NCBI GenBank assembly: GCA_015258065.1 | Contig: JABZIZ010000002.1 | Location: forward strand, 124,001 to 188,000 | DNA: 64,000 nucleotides | DNA from: Lachnospiraceae bacterium | GTDB taxonomy: Bacteria; Bacillota; Clostridia; Lachnospirales; Lachnospiraceae | Reading direction: 5' to 3' | In this document: positions 42,273 through 51,194 of the stretch, in pieces | Numbering within the stretch: position 1 is the first letter of the stretch | Layout: each line of letters opens with the position of its first letter | Made by a program: the position numbers and the translations under genes | Notes under the pieces: generated by a model | Told to the model about the DNA's origin: nothing | The model's database searches: none | Seen by the model: only the letters and a program-made list of their open reading frames with translations

Positions 42273-43437
42273 TAGGTCCGTTAACTCCTATTGCCTTTTT
42301 ATTTGCCAAAAGAATTTTTCCTTCTTCGATATGGTAGAGCTGATTGATTTCAAAATGATGCTCTACAAACTCATCCAATCCGGTACAAGTAATAATCGTT
42401 TGGATATTTCCTATTGCAGAAAGAAGATCTCTCTGTCTGTTTGCATCCAGCTCTGATAACACATCGTCCAGTAAAAGGATCGGTGTTTGATCCGTCATCT
42501 TCTTTACCAGTTCAATTTCTGCCAGCTTTAGAGATAAAGCAGCGGTTCTCTGCTGTCCTTGCGACCCGAATCGTCTGATGTCCGTTTCTTCCGTTCCTAT
42601 TTTTTTGACAAGGAAGGAAAGATCATCCCGATGTGGTCCCACATTCGTCTGCCCGGTAAAAAAATCTTTTTTTCTTGACCTTCGCAGCTGCTCTGCATAG
42701 TTCTCCGGTACCGTGTTCTGCTCATATCGGATGGTTAAACTTTCTCTTCCACCGGACAATTTCTCGTGCATCAAGCTGAGGGTGGGCGCAATTTCACTCA
42801 CAAAACGCTCTCTTCCTCTGACGATTTCACTACCATTTTCCAGTAATAAATCATCCCATACGTCCAGCTGCATCCACCGCGGGTCAGCCCCTTCTTCGGG
42901 ATTTACCCCTGATTTTTGCAAGCTCTTTAACACTTTGGCTCTTTGAACAATCGCTTTTTGATAACGGTTCAATGCCTCCAGATACCCGTGATCTAATTGA
43001 CAGAGCTCTAAATCCAGAAACCTTCTTCTTTCGGAAGGACCATTTTTGATAATTCCCAAATCTTCCGGTGAAAAAAAAATGAGATTCACACCCAACTTCT
43101 TTAAAAAAGTGGAAGCACTTTTCATTTTGCAGCCGTCCAGCGCTATCCCCTTATTTTTACTGGTTCGCAGATGCATATCAATCCGGTAAGGCGCCCCATT
43201 TTTTTTAAGAACGGTGCGAATATGCGCCTCTTCTTTTCCAAACCGGATCATCTCCTTATCCCTGCTGCCTTTATGGGACTTTGTCGTGCAGGAAAGAAAG
43301 ATTGCTTCCAGAATATTCGTTTTCCCCTGTGCATTATTGCCGTATAGGAGGTTTGTACCCGCTTTGAACTCCATTTGAAGGGAGTCATAATTTCTAAAGT
43401 TTTCAAGTTCAAGCGAACGAATCACCAAATCGTTCAT
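42265..43437 (-). CDS. recF: DNA replication and repair protein RecF
   Basis: SMC-like ATPase of 390 residues that loads RecA at gaps. Walker A is LLYGNNAQGKTNILEA, the signature region FGSQGQQRTAALSLKLAE and Walker B PILLLDDVLSELD. GPHRDDLSF is also diagnostic. It overlaps the S4-domain gene by 4 bp and gyrB by 8 bp, indicating tight coupling in the origin operon. Confidence 0.97.
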   Translation of the reverse strand: MNDLVIRSLELENFRNYDSLQMEFKAGTNLLYGNNAQGKTNILEAIFLSCTTKSHKGSRDKEMIRFGKEEAHIRTVLKKNGAPYRIDMHLRTSKNKGIALDGCKMKSASTFLKKLGVNLIFFSPEDLGIIKNGPSERRRFLDLELCQLDHGYLEALNRYQKAIVQRAKVLKSLQKSGVNPEEGADPRWMQLDVWDDLLLENGSEIVRGRERFVSEIAPTLSLMHEKLSGGRESLTIRYEQNTVPENYAEQLRRSRKKDFFTGQTNVGPHRDDLSFLVKKIGTEETDIRRFGSQGQQRTAALSLKLAEIELVKKMTDQTPILLLDDVLSELDANRQRDLLSAIGNIQTIITCTGLDEFVEHHFEINQLYHIEEGKILLANKKAIGVNGPNE

Positions 43438-43649
43438 TCTATAATACGGTATTCTTCCGATTCACAGGAAAACACATCTCCTGCCACCAGTTTTCTTCCA
43501 CGCCTTGTTTCCACTTCTCCGTTCACTTTTACCAAACCGTCTAAAATTTCAAATTTTGCATCGACACCGGATGAGGAAATGCCTGCTTTCTTTAAAGCCT
43601 GTCCTAATTTAATATAAGCTTCTCCTTCTCTTAGCTTGATTTCTCTCAT
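43434..43649 (-). CDS. S4-domain RNA-binding protein (YaaA/RlbA type)
   Basis: 71-residue S4-domain protein conserved between dnaN and recF in Firmicutes. The S4 core IKLGQALKKAGISSSGVDAK, then GLVKVNGEVETRRGRKL, is plain. In Bacillus subtilis the equivalent (yaaA, rlbA) has been linked to ribosome assembly. It starts 7 bp after dnaN and overlaps recF by 4 bp. Confidence 0.93.
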   Translation of the reverse strand: MREIKLREGEAYIKLGQALKKAGISSSGVDAKFEILDGLVKVNGEVETRRGRKLVAGDVFSCESEEYRIIE

Positions 43650-43656
43650 AAACCAC

Positions 43657-44766
43657 CTACTCCACTGTCTTAAAGTTCACAGGGAATACACTGTAAAGAT
43701 ACGATTCTTTGTCATCACGAATGTAGCAGGGCACCCTCGGAATTACAAAATAAATATGGATCACTTCATCTTCGATTACCCTTAAAGAGTCTAACAGAAG
43801 CCTTGGATTAAAGCCGATCATAATATCCTTTCCCTGCTTCTGCGCATCCATGACCTCATCCATACTGCCCAGGGTGGAGTTGATTTTCAGTTCTACTCCG
43901 TCTTCGGTAATATTGAGAATGATGGGTTTCTTGTCTCCCTCTTTTACCAGAAGAGTAGCACGATCTACACATTCCACCAGATCTTTTCTGCGAATAGATA
44001 TTTTGGTTTCATAATCGCTGGATACGATGCGATCAATGTCGAAGTATTCTCCCTCAATCAATCTGGAAACGACGAGTGTGGAATCAAATTCAAATAAGAT
44101 GTGCATATCGGTGAAATAGATCTTCACGAATTTATCTGCACTATCAGAAATAATTCGCCCGATTTCATTTAATGTCTTTCCGGGAACAATTACTTTTTTA
44201 TTTCCGTATGAAGCGGAGAGCTTTTCTTTTCGGATCGCAATCCGATGCCGATCCAGTGCCGTACACTTAATATCATCTCCCTTCACCTCGATCAGTTCGC
44301 CCGTCATCATTTTATCGCTGTCATTGGCCGACACGGAAAAAATAGTCTTCGTGATCATTTTTTTCAGTGTCATCTGCGAGATTTCTACACCGTCAATTTT
44401 TTCAATAGAGGGAAGATAAGTGAAGTCCTCTCCACTGCGTCCCGGTATATTCAGTCGGATTTTTTCACATTGAATGGATACAATAAAATTCTCATCTGTT
44501 GTGATCGTAACGGTGTTGTCCGGAAGCTTTCTCACAATACTGTCAAACAATTTAGCTTCTACCGCAACGAATCCTCTTTCTTCAATGGTTCCCTCAATCA
44601 ACGTTTCGATTCCTAGTTCTGTGTCATTGGAAATAAACTTAATTGTTCCCTGTGTGGTATCAATCAAGACACTTTGCTGAATCGAATTTGTCGTTTTGGA
44701 AGGAACTGCTCTGGATACAATTTGTAAACCTGTCGATAGATCTGATTTTGAACAGATGAATTTCAT
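43657..44766 (-). CDS. dnaN: DNA polymerase III beta sliding clamp
   Basis: Ring-shaped processivity clamp, 369 residues, made of three repeated folds. MKFICSKSDLSTGLQIVSRAV and the C-terminal VIPRVPCYIRDDKESYLYSVFPV (given in parts here) are typical; the hydrophobic cleft residues lie near the C-terminus. The gene has its own promoter in the 189-bp gap after dnaA. GGAGAATTTTCT precedes the ATG. Confidence 0.97.
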   Translation of the reverse strand: MKFICSKSDLSTGLQIVSRAVPSKTTNSIQQSVLIDTTQGTIKFISNDTELGIETLIEGTIEERGFVAVEAKLFDSIVRKLPDNTVTITTDENFIVSIQCEKIRLNIPGRSGEDFTYLPSIEKIDGVEISQMTLKKMITKTIFSVSANDSDKMMTGELIEVKGDDIKCTALDRHRIAIRKEKLSASYGNKKVIVPGKTLNEIGRIISDSADKFVKIYFTDMHILFEFDSTLVVSRLIEGEYFDIDRIVSSDYETKISIRRKDLVECVDRATLLVKEGDKKPIILNITEDGVELKINSTLGSMDEVMDAQKQGKDIMIGFNPRLLLDSLRVIEDEVIHIYFVIPRVPCYIRDDKESYLYSVFPVNFKTVE

Positions 44767-44856
44767 AGAAAATTCTCCTAGATAAATGATCCATGTGATA
44801 TTAACAATATTTAAAAGTCTTTCATAAGGGCTGTTGATAAGCGAAAAACTTCTCTC

Positions 44857-44885
44857 ATTATACCTAAATTCAATATTTTAGGCAA
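44857..44885 (-). promoter_or_regulatory. Promoter of dnaN
   Basis: On the minus strand: TTGCCT (44880-44885), a 17-bp spacer and TATAAT (44857-44862). The -35 end and spacer contain an inverted repeat CCTAAA/TTTAGG that could be an operator. A near DnaA box (TGTTGATAA) lies about 20 bp downstream. Confidence 0.8.
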
Positions 44886-44955
44886 TCGCCCCGCGTGGAG
44901 ATCCTTGTTGTTAGAATGTGCAATTTGGTGTTGATTTTGAAATGCCTTTGATCGA

Positions 44956-46383
44956 TTAAGGAGCCGGATTTATTTTTTTGACAATGATATCCACATTTCT
45001 GGATAACTCTGTATCCTTTTTCAACATTTGCTCAATTCGATCTACGCCGTTCATCACCGTAGAGTGATCCTTTCCGCCCAGTGCCTGTGCAATTTCATTC
45101 AGTGTAGTATTGGTGTAGGTTCTGGCGAGATACATCACAATCTGTCTGGGGCGTACAATTTCTGCGTTTCTTTTTTTGGATAATATATCCGTCTTCCGAA
45201 GATTATAGTGTTCACATACTGCATCCATGACGGTCTGAATGGTAATGATTCTTGACTGGTCCGGATAAATGACATCTTTTAGAGCTTCCTTCGTAATTTC
45301 TTCGGTGACCGCCACATTGTTCAAACGGGAGAAAGCAATAATTTTGTTGTAGGCGCCCTCCAGTTCCCGAATATTGGACTTCATATTGGTTGCAATATAG
45401 GAAAAAACAGCGTCGTCTATTTTTTGGGGGTAATTTTCTCCTAATTTTTTGAGAATAGCCATTCTAGTTTCATAATCTGGTGGTTGAATATCCGATATCA
45501 ACCCCATTTCAAAACGAGAGCGGAACCGCTCGTCCAATGTTTCCATTTCCTTTGGAGGGCGATCGGAGGATATCACAATTTGTTTACCGGCCTGGTGAAG
45601 CTCATTAAAGGTGTGAAAGAATTCTTCCTGTGTGCTTTCTTTTCCTATTATAAATTGAACGTCGTCTACAAGGAGAACATCTACGGTGCGGTACTTCTCT
45701 CGGAAACGACTCATGATCTTGGTATCTTGTTTTCCACTGCGGATGGAATCAATGACTTCATTGGTGAATTGCTCGGATGTCACATACAAAACCTTCTTGT
45801 CAGGCATGTGATCCAAAACAAAATGTCCGATGGAATGCATCAGATGTGTTTTACCAAGACCGGGTCCTCCATAAAGAAATAGTGGATTGTATGCTTCACC
45901 GGGAGATTCTGCAACGGCGAGAGCGGCAGAATATGCAAATTTGTTATTGCTGCCGACGACAAAGGTTTCAAAGCGATATTTCTGATTCAGATTGGATCCT
46001 TTGCCGCCTTCTTCCTCATTTTCATGATGAAAGGCGGAATCATTCTCTATTTTATCATCGAGACCATTCAAATGGTCAGAACGACCTTCTTCCTTTTCCG
46101 CATCCTTTTTTAATAAGAAGACAACGTTGATCAGATAGCCAAGTTCATTGGAAATTGCTGCTTTAAAAAAATCGGTGTAATGCTTTTCTATGTAATTTTG
46201 TTGGAAGGAGGTGTCGGAAGGAATCAATATGTATACCTGGTTATTTTCTAAACGGTGCAGGATGAGGGGGGCGATCCAGGTTTCAAAGGAGACATCCGTG
46301 ATACCGGAGTCAATCATAACAGTTCTTTTAATTTCTTCCCATTTCTGCTCTAAATTCTGAAATATTGACTTGTCATTCGACAT
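44956..46383 (-). CDS. dnaA: Chromosomal replication initiator DnaA
   Basis: AAA+ initiator of 475 residues. Domain I is N-terminal (KWEEIKRTVM), domain II a variable acidic linker (about 110-145). Domain III has Walker A LYGGPGLGKTHLMHSIG, Walker B VDVLLVDDVQFI and sensor regions. Domain IV carries the DNA-binding signature GKDHSTVMNGVDRI. GGAAGG precedes the ATG at 46383, and a consensus promoter lies at 46422-46450. The DnaA-box cluster lies just upstream, so autoregulation is expected. Confidence 0.98.
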   Translation of the reverse strand: MSNDKSIFQNLEQKWEEIKRTVMIDSGITDVSFETWIAPLILHRLENNQVYILIPSDTSFQQNYIEKHYTDFFKAAISNELGYLINVVFLLKKDAEKEEGRSDHLNGLDDKIENDSAFHHENEEEGGKGSNLNQKYRFETFVVGSNNKFAYSAALAVAESPGEAYNPLFLYGGPGLGKTHLMHSIGHFVLDHMPDKKVLYVTSEQFTNEVIDSIRSGKQDTKIMSRFREKYRTVDVLLVDDVQFIIGKESTQEEFFHTFNELHQAGKQIVISSDRPPKEMETLDERFRSRFEMGLISDIQPPDYETRMAILKKLGENYPQKIDDAVFSYIATNMKSNIRELEGAYNKIIAFSRLNNVAVTEEITKEALKDVIYPDQSRIITIQTVMDAVCEHYNLRKTDILSKKRNAEIVRPRQIVMYLARTYTNTTLNEIAQALGGKDHSTVMNGVDRIEQMLKKDTELSRNVDIIVKKINPAP

Positions 46384-46421
46384 AAATTTTTCCTTCCACT
46401 GTCTTATTTTTGTATCATCTC

Positions 46422-46450
46422 ATTCTATCGAAAACAAAAATAAAGTGCAA
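46422..46450 (-). promoter_or_regulatory. Promoter of dnaA
   Basis: On the minus strand: TTGCAC (46445-46450), a 17-bp spacer and TAGAAT (46422-46427). The two tandem DnaA boxes at 46466-46483 sit just upstream of the -35, well placed for autoregulation. Confidence 0.8.
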
Positions 46451-46465
46451 ATAAAGCACTGGTCT

Positions 46466-46483
46466 TGTGGATAATGTGTATAA
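46466..46483. promoter_or_regulatory. Two abutting DnaA boxes
   Basis: TGTGGATAA (46466-46474) is followed without a gap by TGTGTATAA (46475-46483); both match TTATNCACA on the minus strand. Confidence 0.85.
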
Positions 46484-46645
46484 TTTTTTCCAGGTAACAC
46501 GTATTTTTGGGTTTTCCCTTTTTTTCCACAACCAAAGAAGGCCTTAAGAACTGTAAATTGGCTTTCTCTGCGATCATTCCATTCAATTCACATCATCCAC
46601 ATTTGGGTTGTTCATTTGAAAGTGAGTCGAGTATAAAATAACATG

Positions 46646-46678
46646 TTATCCACATTATCAACATATTGTTGTGGAAAA
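46646..46678. promoter_or_regulatory. Cluster of one perfect and two near DnaA boxes
   Basis: TTATCCACA (46646-46654), TTATCAACA (46655-46663) and, inverted, TGTGGAAAA (46670-46678). An AT-rich stretch follows. Confidence 0.8.
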
Positions 46679-46747
46679 CTAGTTTTTCCACCATATATGG
46701 CGAAAAAATTCTTTCAAAAAGTTTGAAAAATAGCGATAAATAGAGCC

Positions 46748-46776
46748 TTGACGGAATTATTGTGCTCAATTATAAT
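46748..46776 (+). promoter_or_regulatory. Promoter of rpmH
   Basis: TTGACG (46748-46753), a 17-bp spacer and TATAAT (46771-46776), 84 bp before the rpmH ATG. Confidence 0.88.
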
Positions 46777-46860
46777 AAGACAGATTGACGCGCAGGGAAT
46801 AGACTGAATTCTTTGCGGTAATCAAAATCCGCAAAGATGATCATAAAGGAGGTGTGAACG

Positions 46861-46995
46861 ATGAAAATGACTTTTCAGCCACACAAGCTTCAAAGAAAGC
46901 GTGTGCACGGATTCAGACAGAGAATGAGTACGGCGGGCGGACGAAAGGTTTTAGCTGCCAGAAGATTAAAAGGCAGAAAAAGACTGTCTGCTTGA
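46861..46995 (+). CDS. rpmH: 50S ribosomal protein L34
   Basis: 44 residues. MKMTFQPHKLQRKRVHGFR, then a strongly basic body with RMSTAGGRKVLAARRLK, are unmistakable for L34. AAGGAGGTG precedes the ATG. It is the first gene to the right of the origin and has its own consensus promoter; a hairpin before rnpA probably limits read-through. Confidence 0.98.
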   Translation: MKMTFQPHKLQRKRVHGFRQRMSTAGGRKVLAARRLKGRKRLSA

Positions 46996-47040
46996 TGAGG
47001 AATTTATGTTACGCGTGAGTTTTTCATTAGCATGGTGAGA

Positions 47041-47070
47041 CGCGGATATGCAAGTGCATATTCGCGTTTT
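47041..47070 (+). terminator. Attenuating hairpin between rpmH and rnpA
   Basis: CGCGGATATGCA and TGCATATTCGCG (47041-47066) pair almost perfectly and are followed by TTTT. It would let rpmH be expressed well above rnpA. Confidence 0.75.
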
Positions 47071-47087
47071 GATTCTAACACTATTAC

Positions 47088-47465
47088 ATGGTATTTTCTT
47101 CATCCCTAAAAAAAAATTCGGATTTTCAAACTCTCTATCAAGAGGGCAAATCATTTGCAAATAAGGAACTGGTTTTATATGTGCGCATCAATCATACGAA
47201 CCAGAATCGTTTTGGTATTTCCATTAGCAAAAAGGTCGGAAATTCAGTGGTCAGGCACCGTTTTGCAAGGCAAATGAGAGAAATCTACCGACTGAATGAA
47301 AGGTCTCTTAATCGTGGGATTGATCTTTCAGTCATCGCCAGGGGGAGTGTGCGCGATCTTGTTTTTGTAAAAGGCGGAACTCATACGCTTGAGAGGTCGT
47401 TTTTAAATTTGGTGAAGAAAGCACATCTTTTTATCAATGAAAACGATATTCATAGCCATCATTAA
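47088..47465 (+). CDS. rnpA: Ribonuclease P protein component
   Basis: Small basic protein of 125 residues that assists RNase P RNA in tRNA 5' processing. FGISISKKVGNSVVRHRF followed by ARQMREIYR is the conserved RNR-type region. No strong ribosome site precedes the ATG at 47088, unlike its neighbours. The last 29 bases overlap yidD. Order rpmH-rnpA-yidD-yidC is the standard one. Confidence 0.95.
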   Translation: MVFSSSLKKNSDFQTLYQEGKSFANKELVLYVRINHTNQNRFGISISKKVGNSVVRHRFARQMREIYRLNERSLNRGIDLSVIARGSVRDLVFVKGGTHTLERSFLNLVKKAHLFINENDIHSHH

Positions 47466-47682
47466 ATTTTACCGGAAGCATCTTTCCAGTTTAAAAACAA
47501 GCAGATGTCCATATATTCCAACCTGTTCTGCTTACGGACTGGAAGCAATTGAAACTTACGGCGCATGGAAGGGAGGCTGTCTGACAGCATATCGCATTTT
47601 GCGTTGTAATCCTTTTTCAAACGGGGGATATGATCCGGTTCCAACAAAGATGGTGCCTAAGGGCAGAATGGAGAAATTTTGA
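47437..47682 (+). CDS. yidD: Membrane protein insertion efficiency factor YidD
   Basis: 81-residue protein linked to YidC-dependent insertion. KFYRKHLSSLKTSRCPYIPTC and AWKGGCLTAYRILRCNPF carry the conserved Cys residues. An N-terminal amphipathic segment attaches it to the membrane. It overlaps rnpA by 29 bp and yidC by 4 bp. Confidence 0.95.
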   Translation: MKTIFIAIIKFYRKHLSSLKTSRCPYIPTCSAYGLEAIETYGAWKGGCLTAYRILRCNPFSNGGYDPVPTKMVPKGRMEKF

Positions 47683-48992
47683 CGGGAGCTTTTTTAACTC
47701 AATATAACGGTGCCTTTATCGGACCGGTTGCTAAAGTCCTTGGTTTGCTGATGAACTTTATTTTTAACGGACTAAGTGCAATCGGCATTCAAAACATTGG
47801 TCTTGCCATTATTCTTTTCACTTTAGTCATATACATGGCTTTAATGCCGCTTACGGCGAAACAGCAGCGCTTTTCTAAGCTCCAGCAGAAAATGGCTCCT
47901 GAGATCAAGAAGATTCAAGATAAATATAAGGGGAAAAAAGATCAGGCATCCATGCTTGCTCAGCAGGAGGAAATCAAGGCTGTTTATGGTAAGTATGGGG
48001 TATCCCAGGTCGGAAGTTGTGTTCAGATGCTGATCCAGATGCCGATTCTATTTGCCCTTTATCGTGTCATTTATTCCATCCCCGCCTATGTGGTGAAGGT
48101 AAAAGATGTTTTTACTCCTTTGGCGGTTTCCCTTTTGCAAATCAAGGGTTCGGATCAATTTATGCAGACACTTTCCGGCGCAAAGGGTTTTGCAAAACAG
48201 TTTGAAGATGCCTCCTTTTCACTTAATGCTTCAAATTCTTTTGCCGTCAATACCTACATTGATACGCTAAATAAGTCATCTTCTGCAGATTGGACTTTAC
48301 TTGCCAATCAGTACAAGAATTTGGATGTAGCTTCCGTTCATGCAAAGGTTGCCTCTTTAAATGATTTTCTCGGGTTGAATATTGGGGATTCTCCTTCCTA
48401 TATTATTAAGTCAGCTGCATCAAGTGGCGCCTATTTATTGATTATCGGGGCAATTTTAATTCCTCTTCTCGCTGCTTTTACACAGTGGTTGAATGTAAAA
48501 CTGATGCCGCAGGCTGCACCTACTTCTAATGATCCGAATGATCAACAGGCACAGATGATGCGGCAGATGAGCACGATGAATACGATCATGCCTCTTTTTT
48601 CGGCTTTCATGTGTTTTACACTTCCCACCGGTCTTGGTTTATACTGGATTGCAGGTGCTGTCATTCGTACCATCCAGCAGGTGGTGATCAATCATCACAT
48701 TGATAAAATTGATCTTGACCAGGAAATCGCTAAAAATACGGAAAAGTACGAAAAGAAGTTGGAAAAACAGGGAAATCGGACCAGAAACATGACCAAGTAC
48801 GCAGCAATGAATACCAGAAGCCTGATGCAGGCGGGAAATGTGACTGATATTCATACGCAGGTGTCTCAGGAAGATAAGGACGCTTTGGTCAACAAAGCGA
48901 GAGAGGCCTACGAAAGTGGAAAAGCGAGACCCGGGAGTCTCCTGCGTGCCGCCAATATGGTTCGTGAATATGACGAGAAAAATAATAAATAG
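47679..48992 (+). CDS. yidC: Membrane protein insertase YidC/OxaA
   Basis: Insertase of 437 residues with the five-helix core. An N-terminal helix region (GLAIILFTLVIYMALMPLTA) is followed by a cytoplasmic coiled hairpin (QQRFSKLQQKMAPEIKKIQ) with CVQMLIQMPILFALYRVIY. A sizeable external insertion (about 140-245) precedes the helices around 250-335. The basic tail is long. There is no lipobox near the N-terminus. The start is a TTG at 47679 with GGAG upstream, overlapping the yidD stop. Confidence 0.94.
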   Translation: MTGAFLTQYNGAFIGPVAKVLGLLMNFIFNGLSAIGIQNIGLAIILFTLVIYMALMPLTAKQQRFSKLQQKMAPEIKKIQDKYKGKKDQASMLAQQEEIKAVYGKYGVSQVGSCVQMLIQMPILFALYRVIYSIPAYVVKVKDVFTPLAVSLLQIKGSDQFMQTLSGAKGFAKQFEDASFSLNASNSFAVNTYIDTLNKSSSADWTLLANQYKNLDVASVHAKVASLNDFLGLNIGDSPSYIIKSAASSGAYLLIIGAILIPLLAAFTQWLNVKLMPQAAPTSNDPNDQQAQMMRQMSTMNTIMPLFSAFMCFTLPTGLGLYWIAGAVIRTIQQVVINHHIDKIDLDQEIAKNTEKYEKKLEKQGNRTRNMTKYAAMNTRSLMQAGNVTDIHTQVSQEDKDALVNKAREAYESGKARPGSLLRAANMVREYDEKNNK

Positions 48993-49003
48993 GGGGAGTC
49001 GTT

Positions 49004-49630
49004 ATGGAGTATCAGGAGTTTTCTGCACGAACGGTAGATGATGCAATTACGGAAGCCTGCGAAAAATTAGAGGTTGTCAGTTCTGATCTTGATTATGAAA
49101 TTATCTTTGAAGGTTCCGGCGGTTTCCTTGGTATGGGCGCAAAGCCTGCTACCATCAGGGCTCGGATTAAAGAGGTTTCCGTAACAGATGAGGCAACTTC
49201 CTTTCTGCAAAAGGTCTTTTCTGCAATGCAGATGCCGGTCGATATTGATGCCACCTTTGATATTCCGGATTCCAATCTTTGCATTGATCTTTCCGGTGAG
49301 AATATGGGTGTTCTGATCGGTAAGAGGGGGCAGACATTAGATTCTTTACAATATTTGGTTTCTTTAGTTGTGAATAAAGACACCGAAAATTATATCCACG
49401 TGAAATTGGATACGGAGAATTATAGAGAGCGTCGCAAAGCAACCTTGGAAAATCTGGCTAAGAATGTCGCCTACAAGGTAAAAAGAACCAAAAGATCTGT
49501 ATCCCTGGAACCCATGAATCCTTATGAGAGAAGGATTATCCATTCCGTTTTGCAGGCAGATCATTATGTAACAACACACTCTGAGGGAGATGAGCCTTTT
49601 CGGAAGGTTGTCGTTACACTGAAGAAGTGA
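49004..49630 (+). CDS. khpB: RNA-binding protein Jag/KhpB
   Basis: 208 residues in the standard order: N-terminal Jag domain with EGSGGFLGMGAKPATIRA, a KH domain with GVLIGKRGQTLDSLQYLVSL, and a C-terminal R3H domain with EPMNPYERRIIHSVL. KhpB binds mRNAs and, in streptococci, affects cell elongation. GGGGGAG precedes the ATG. A terminator follows at 49634-49668. Confidence 0.95.
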   Translation: MEYQEFSARTVDDAITEACEKLEVVSSDLDYEIIFEGSGGFLGMGAKPATIRARIKEVSVTDEATSFLQKVFSAMQMPVDIDATFDIPDSNLCIDLSGENMGVLIGKRGQTLDSLQYLVSLVVNKDTENYIHVKLDTENYRERRKATLENLAKNVAYKVKRTKRSVSLEPMNPYERRIIHSVLQADHYVTTHSEGDEPFRKVVVTLKK

Positions 49631-49633
49631 TGT

Positions 49634-49668
49634 AATCCCCCTTCTGTTTTGGAAGGGGGATTTGATTT
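49634..49668 (+). terminator. Terminator after khpB
   Basis: AATCCCCCTTC (49634-49644) pairs with GAAGGGGGATT (49652-49662), 7-base loop, followed by a T-rich stretch. It lies between khpB and mnmE. Confidence 0.85.
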
Positions 49669-49682
49669 CGTGGGGTTTTCTT

Positions 49683-51134
49683 ATGGTCTATGCTAATGAT
49701 ACGATTGCATCCATATCAACTGCAATGTCGGATGCGGGGATAGGAATCATTCGTGTGAGCGGGAAGAATGCAATTCCGATCTGTGATTCATTATTGGTTT
49801 CCAGTAAAATGTCTCGTGATTTAAAAGAAAGACCTGCCGGGAGCATTCGCTTTGGTTATGCAGTTGACAAGGATCTGAATAAATTGGACGAAGTCCTTGT
49901 TTCTGTGATGAAGGCTCCTCACAGTTATACAGGAGAAGATACGGTTGAGATTAACTGCCATGGCGGACGAATGGTGCTCGAGAGGGTTTTACAGGAAGTT
50001 TTATATCAGGGGGCAAGGTTAGCGCAGCCGGGAGAATTCAGTAAACGTGCTTTTCTCAATGGAAAAATGGATCTGACACAGGCAGAAGCAGTGATGGATT
50101 TAATCACTGCGCAGAATGCGTTTTCTCTAGCTAATTCAGAAAAACAGTTGAACGGATTTTTTCGAGACCAAATTCGCCATCTTAGAGATCAGATTTTATT
50201 GCAAACAGCTCACATTGAAGCTGCTTTAGATGATCCGGAAAATGAGGATTTATCTTACAATAATATGGAAATGTCAGCCGAATTAAATCACATGCTGTCT
50301 AGGATCAATTCGATGATTGAAAGTTATTCGGAGGGCCTTATCCGCAAAGAAGGAATTAAAACCGTTATTCTTGGAAAACCGAATACGGGAAAATCTACGT
50401 TACTGAACCTTCTTGCAAAAGAGGAGAAGGCGATTGTCACGGATCTTCCGGGAACGACGAGAGATGTGGTAGAGGAAACGGTGAAGGTAGGAGATCTAAC
50501 ATTGCGTTTGCTGGATACGGCCGGAATTCGTGAAACGGATAATGTAGTAGAGAAGATTGGCGTAACAAAAGCTCTTAAAGAGAGTGAAGATGCAGAGCTC
50601 ATTTTGCTTTTATTTGATCTCACTCAAAAACCGGATGACGAAAGTTTGCGTTTAGTCCATCTGGTTAAAACCCATCATGTGATTATTTTATTGAATAAAT
50701 CCGATCTCTCTTCGGATTTAGATTGCTATCAATCTTTCATTGCACAAGCTTATACACGTGAGGATGCTCAGCTTTCTTCTCTTCCTGAGAATCAACGGGA
50801 ACGGGCCTTATCCCTGCCTCCGATCATTCCCTGTTCTTTTTTGCAAGGAAAAGGGGTTCAACAATTGGAACAAACGATCGCTTCCCTTTTTCTTCACAAT
50901 GAGTTGATCCCCAAACAGGAGTTTTACCTGACCAGTGTTCGCCATCGAGATGCTTTAAAGCGAACGAAAGAGAGCCTGGTTTTGGTGAAGGAGGGTCTCC
51001 TGTCAAAGGTGTCGGAAGAGTTTTTAACGGTTGATTTGATGAACGCCTATTCATCTCTTGGTGAGATTATCGGTGAAGAAGTTGGTGATGATCTGGTGGA
51101 TGAGATTTTTTCAAAATTCTGCATGGGAAAATAA
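49683..51134 (+). CDS. mnmE: tRNA modification GTPase MnmE
   Basis: GTPase of 483 residues that works with MnmG to modify wobble uridines. The N-terminal domain starts DTIASISTAMSDAGIGIIRVSG. The G domain has the P-loop GKPNTGKSTLLN, the DLPGTTRD switch region, DTAG and NKSD. The C-terminal catalytic motif FCMGK ends the protein. The start at 49683 gives the family-typical N-terminus; an ATG at 49662 lies in the terminator stem. Confidence 0.97.
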   Translation: MVYANDTIASISTAMSDAGIGIIRVSGKNAIPICDSLLVSSKMSRDLKERPAGSIRFGYAVDKDLNKLDEVLVSVMKAPHSYTGEDTVEINCHGGRMVLERVLQEVLYQGARLAQPGEFSKRAFLNGKMDLTQAEAVMDLITAQNAFSLANSEKQLNGFFRDQIRHLRDQILLQTAHIEAALDDPENEDLSYNNMEMSAELNHMLSRINSMIESYSEGLIRKEGIKTVILGKPNTGKSTLLNLLAKEEKAIVTDLPGTTRDVVEETVKVGDLTLRLLDTAGIRETDNVVEKIGVTKALKESEDAELILLLFDLTQKPDDESLRLVHLVKTHHVIILLNKSDLSSDLDCYQSFIAQAYTREDAQLSSLPENQRERALSLPPIIPCSFLQGKGVQQLEQTIASLFLHNELIPKQEFYLTSVRHRDALKRTKESLVLVKEGLLSKVSEEFLTVDLMNAYSSLGEIIGEEVGDDLVDEIFSKFCMGK

Positions 51135-51194
51135 TCATCCATTGTTTAAGAAATTATTTCTTTTTGATAGATTGGTATTGCTAAAGGAAATCTT

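Larger units (their letters stand above)
46384..46860. other. Replication origin region (oriC)
   Basis: A 477-bp gene-free stretch between divergent dnaA and rpmH. Perfect DnaA-box matches are at 46466-46474, 46475-46483 (TGTGNATAA orientation) and 46646-46654 (TTATCCACA). Single-mismatch boxes are at 46592-46600, 46655-46663 and 46670-46678. AT-rich DNA at about 46680-46745, beside the second cluster, is a candidate unwinding element. Promoters for dnaA and rpmH lie at the two ends. Confidence 0.88.
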
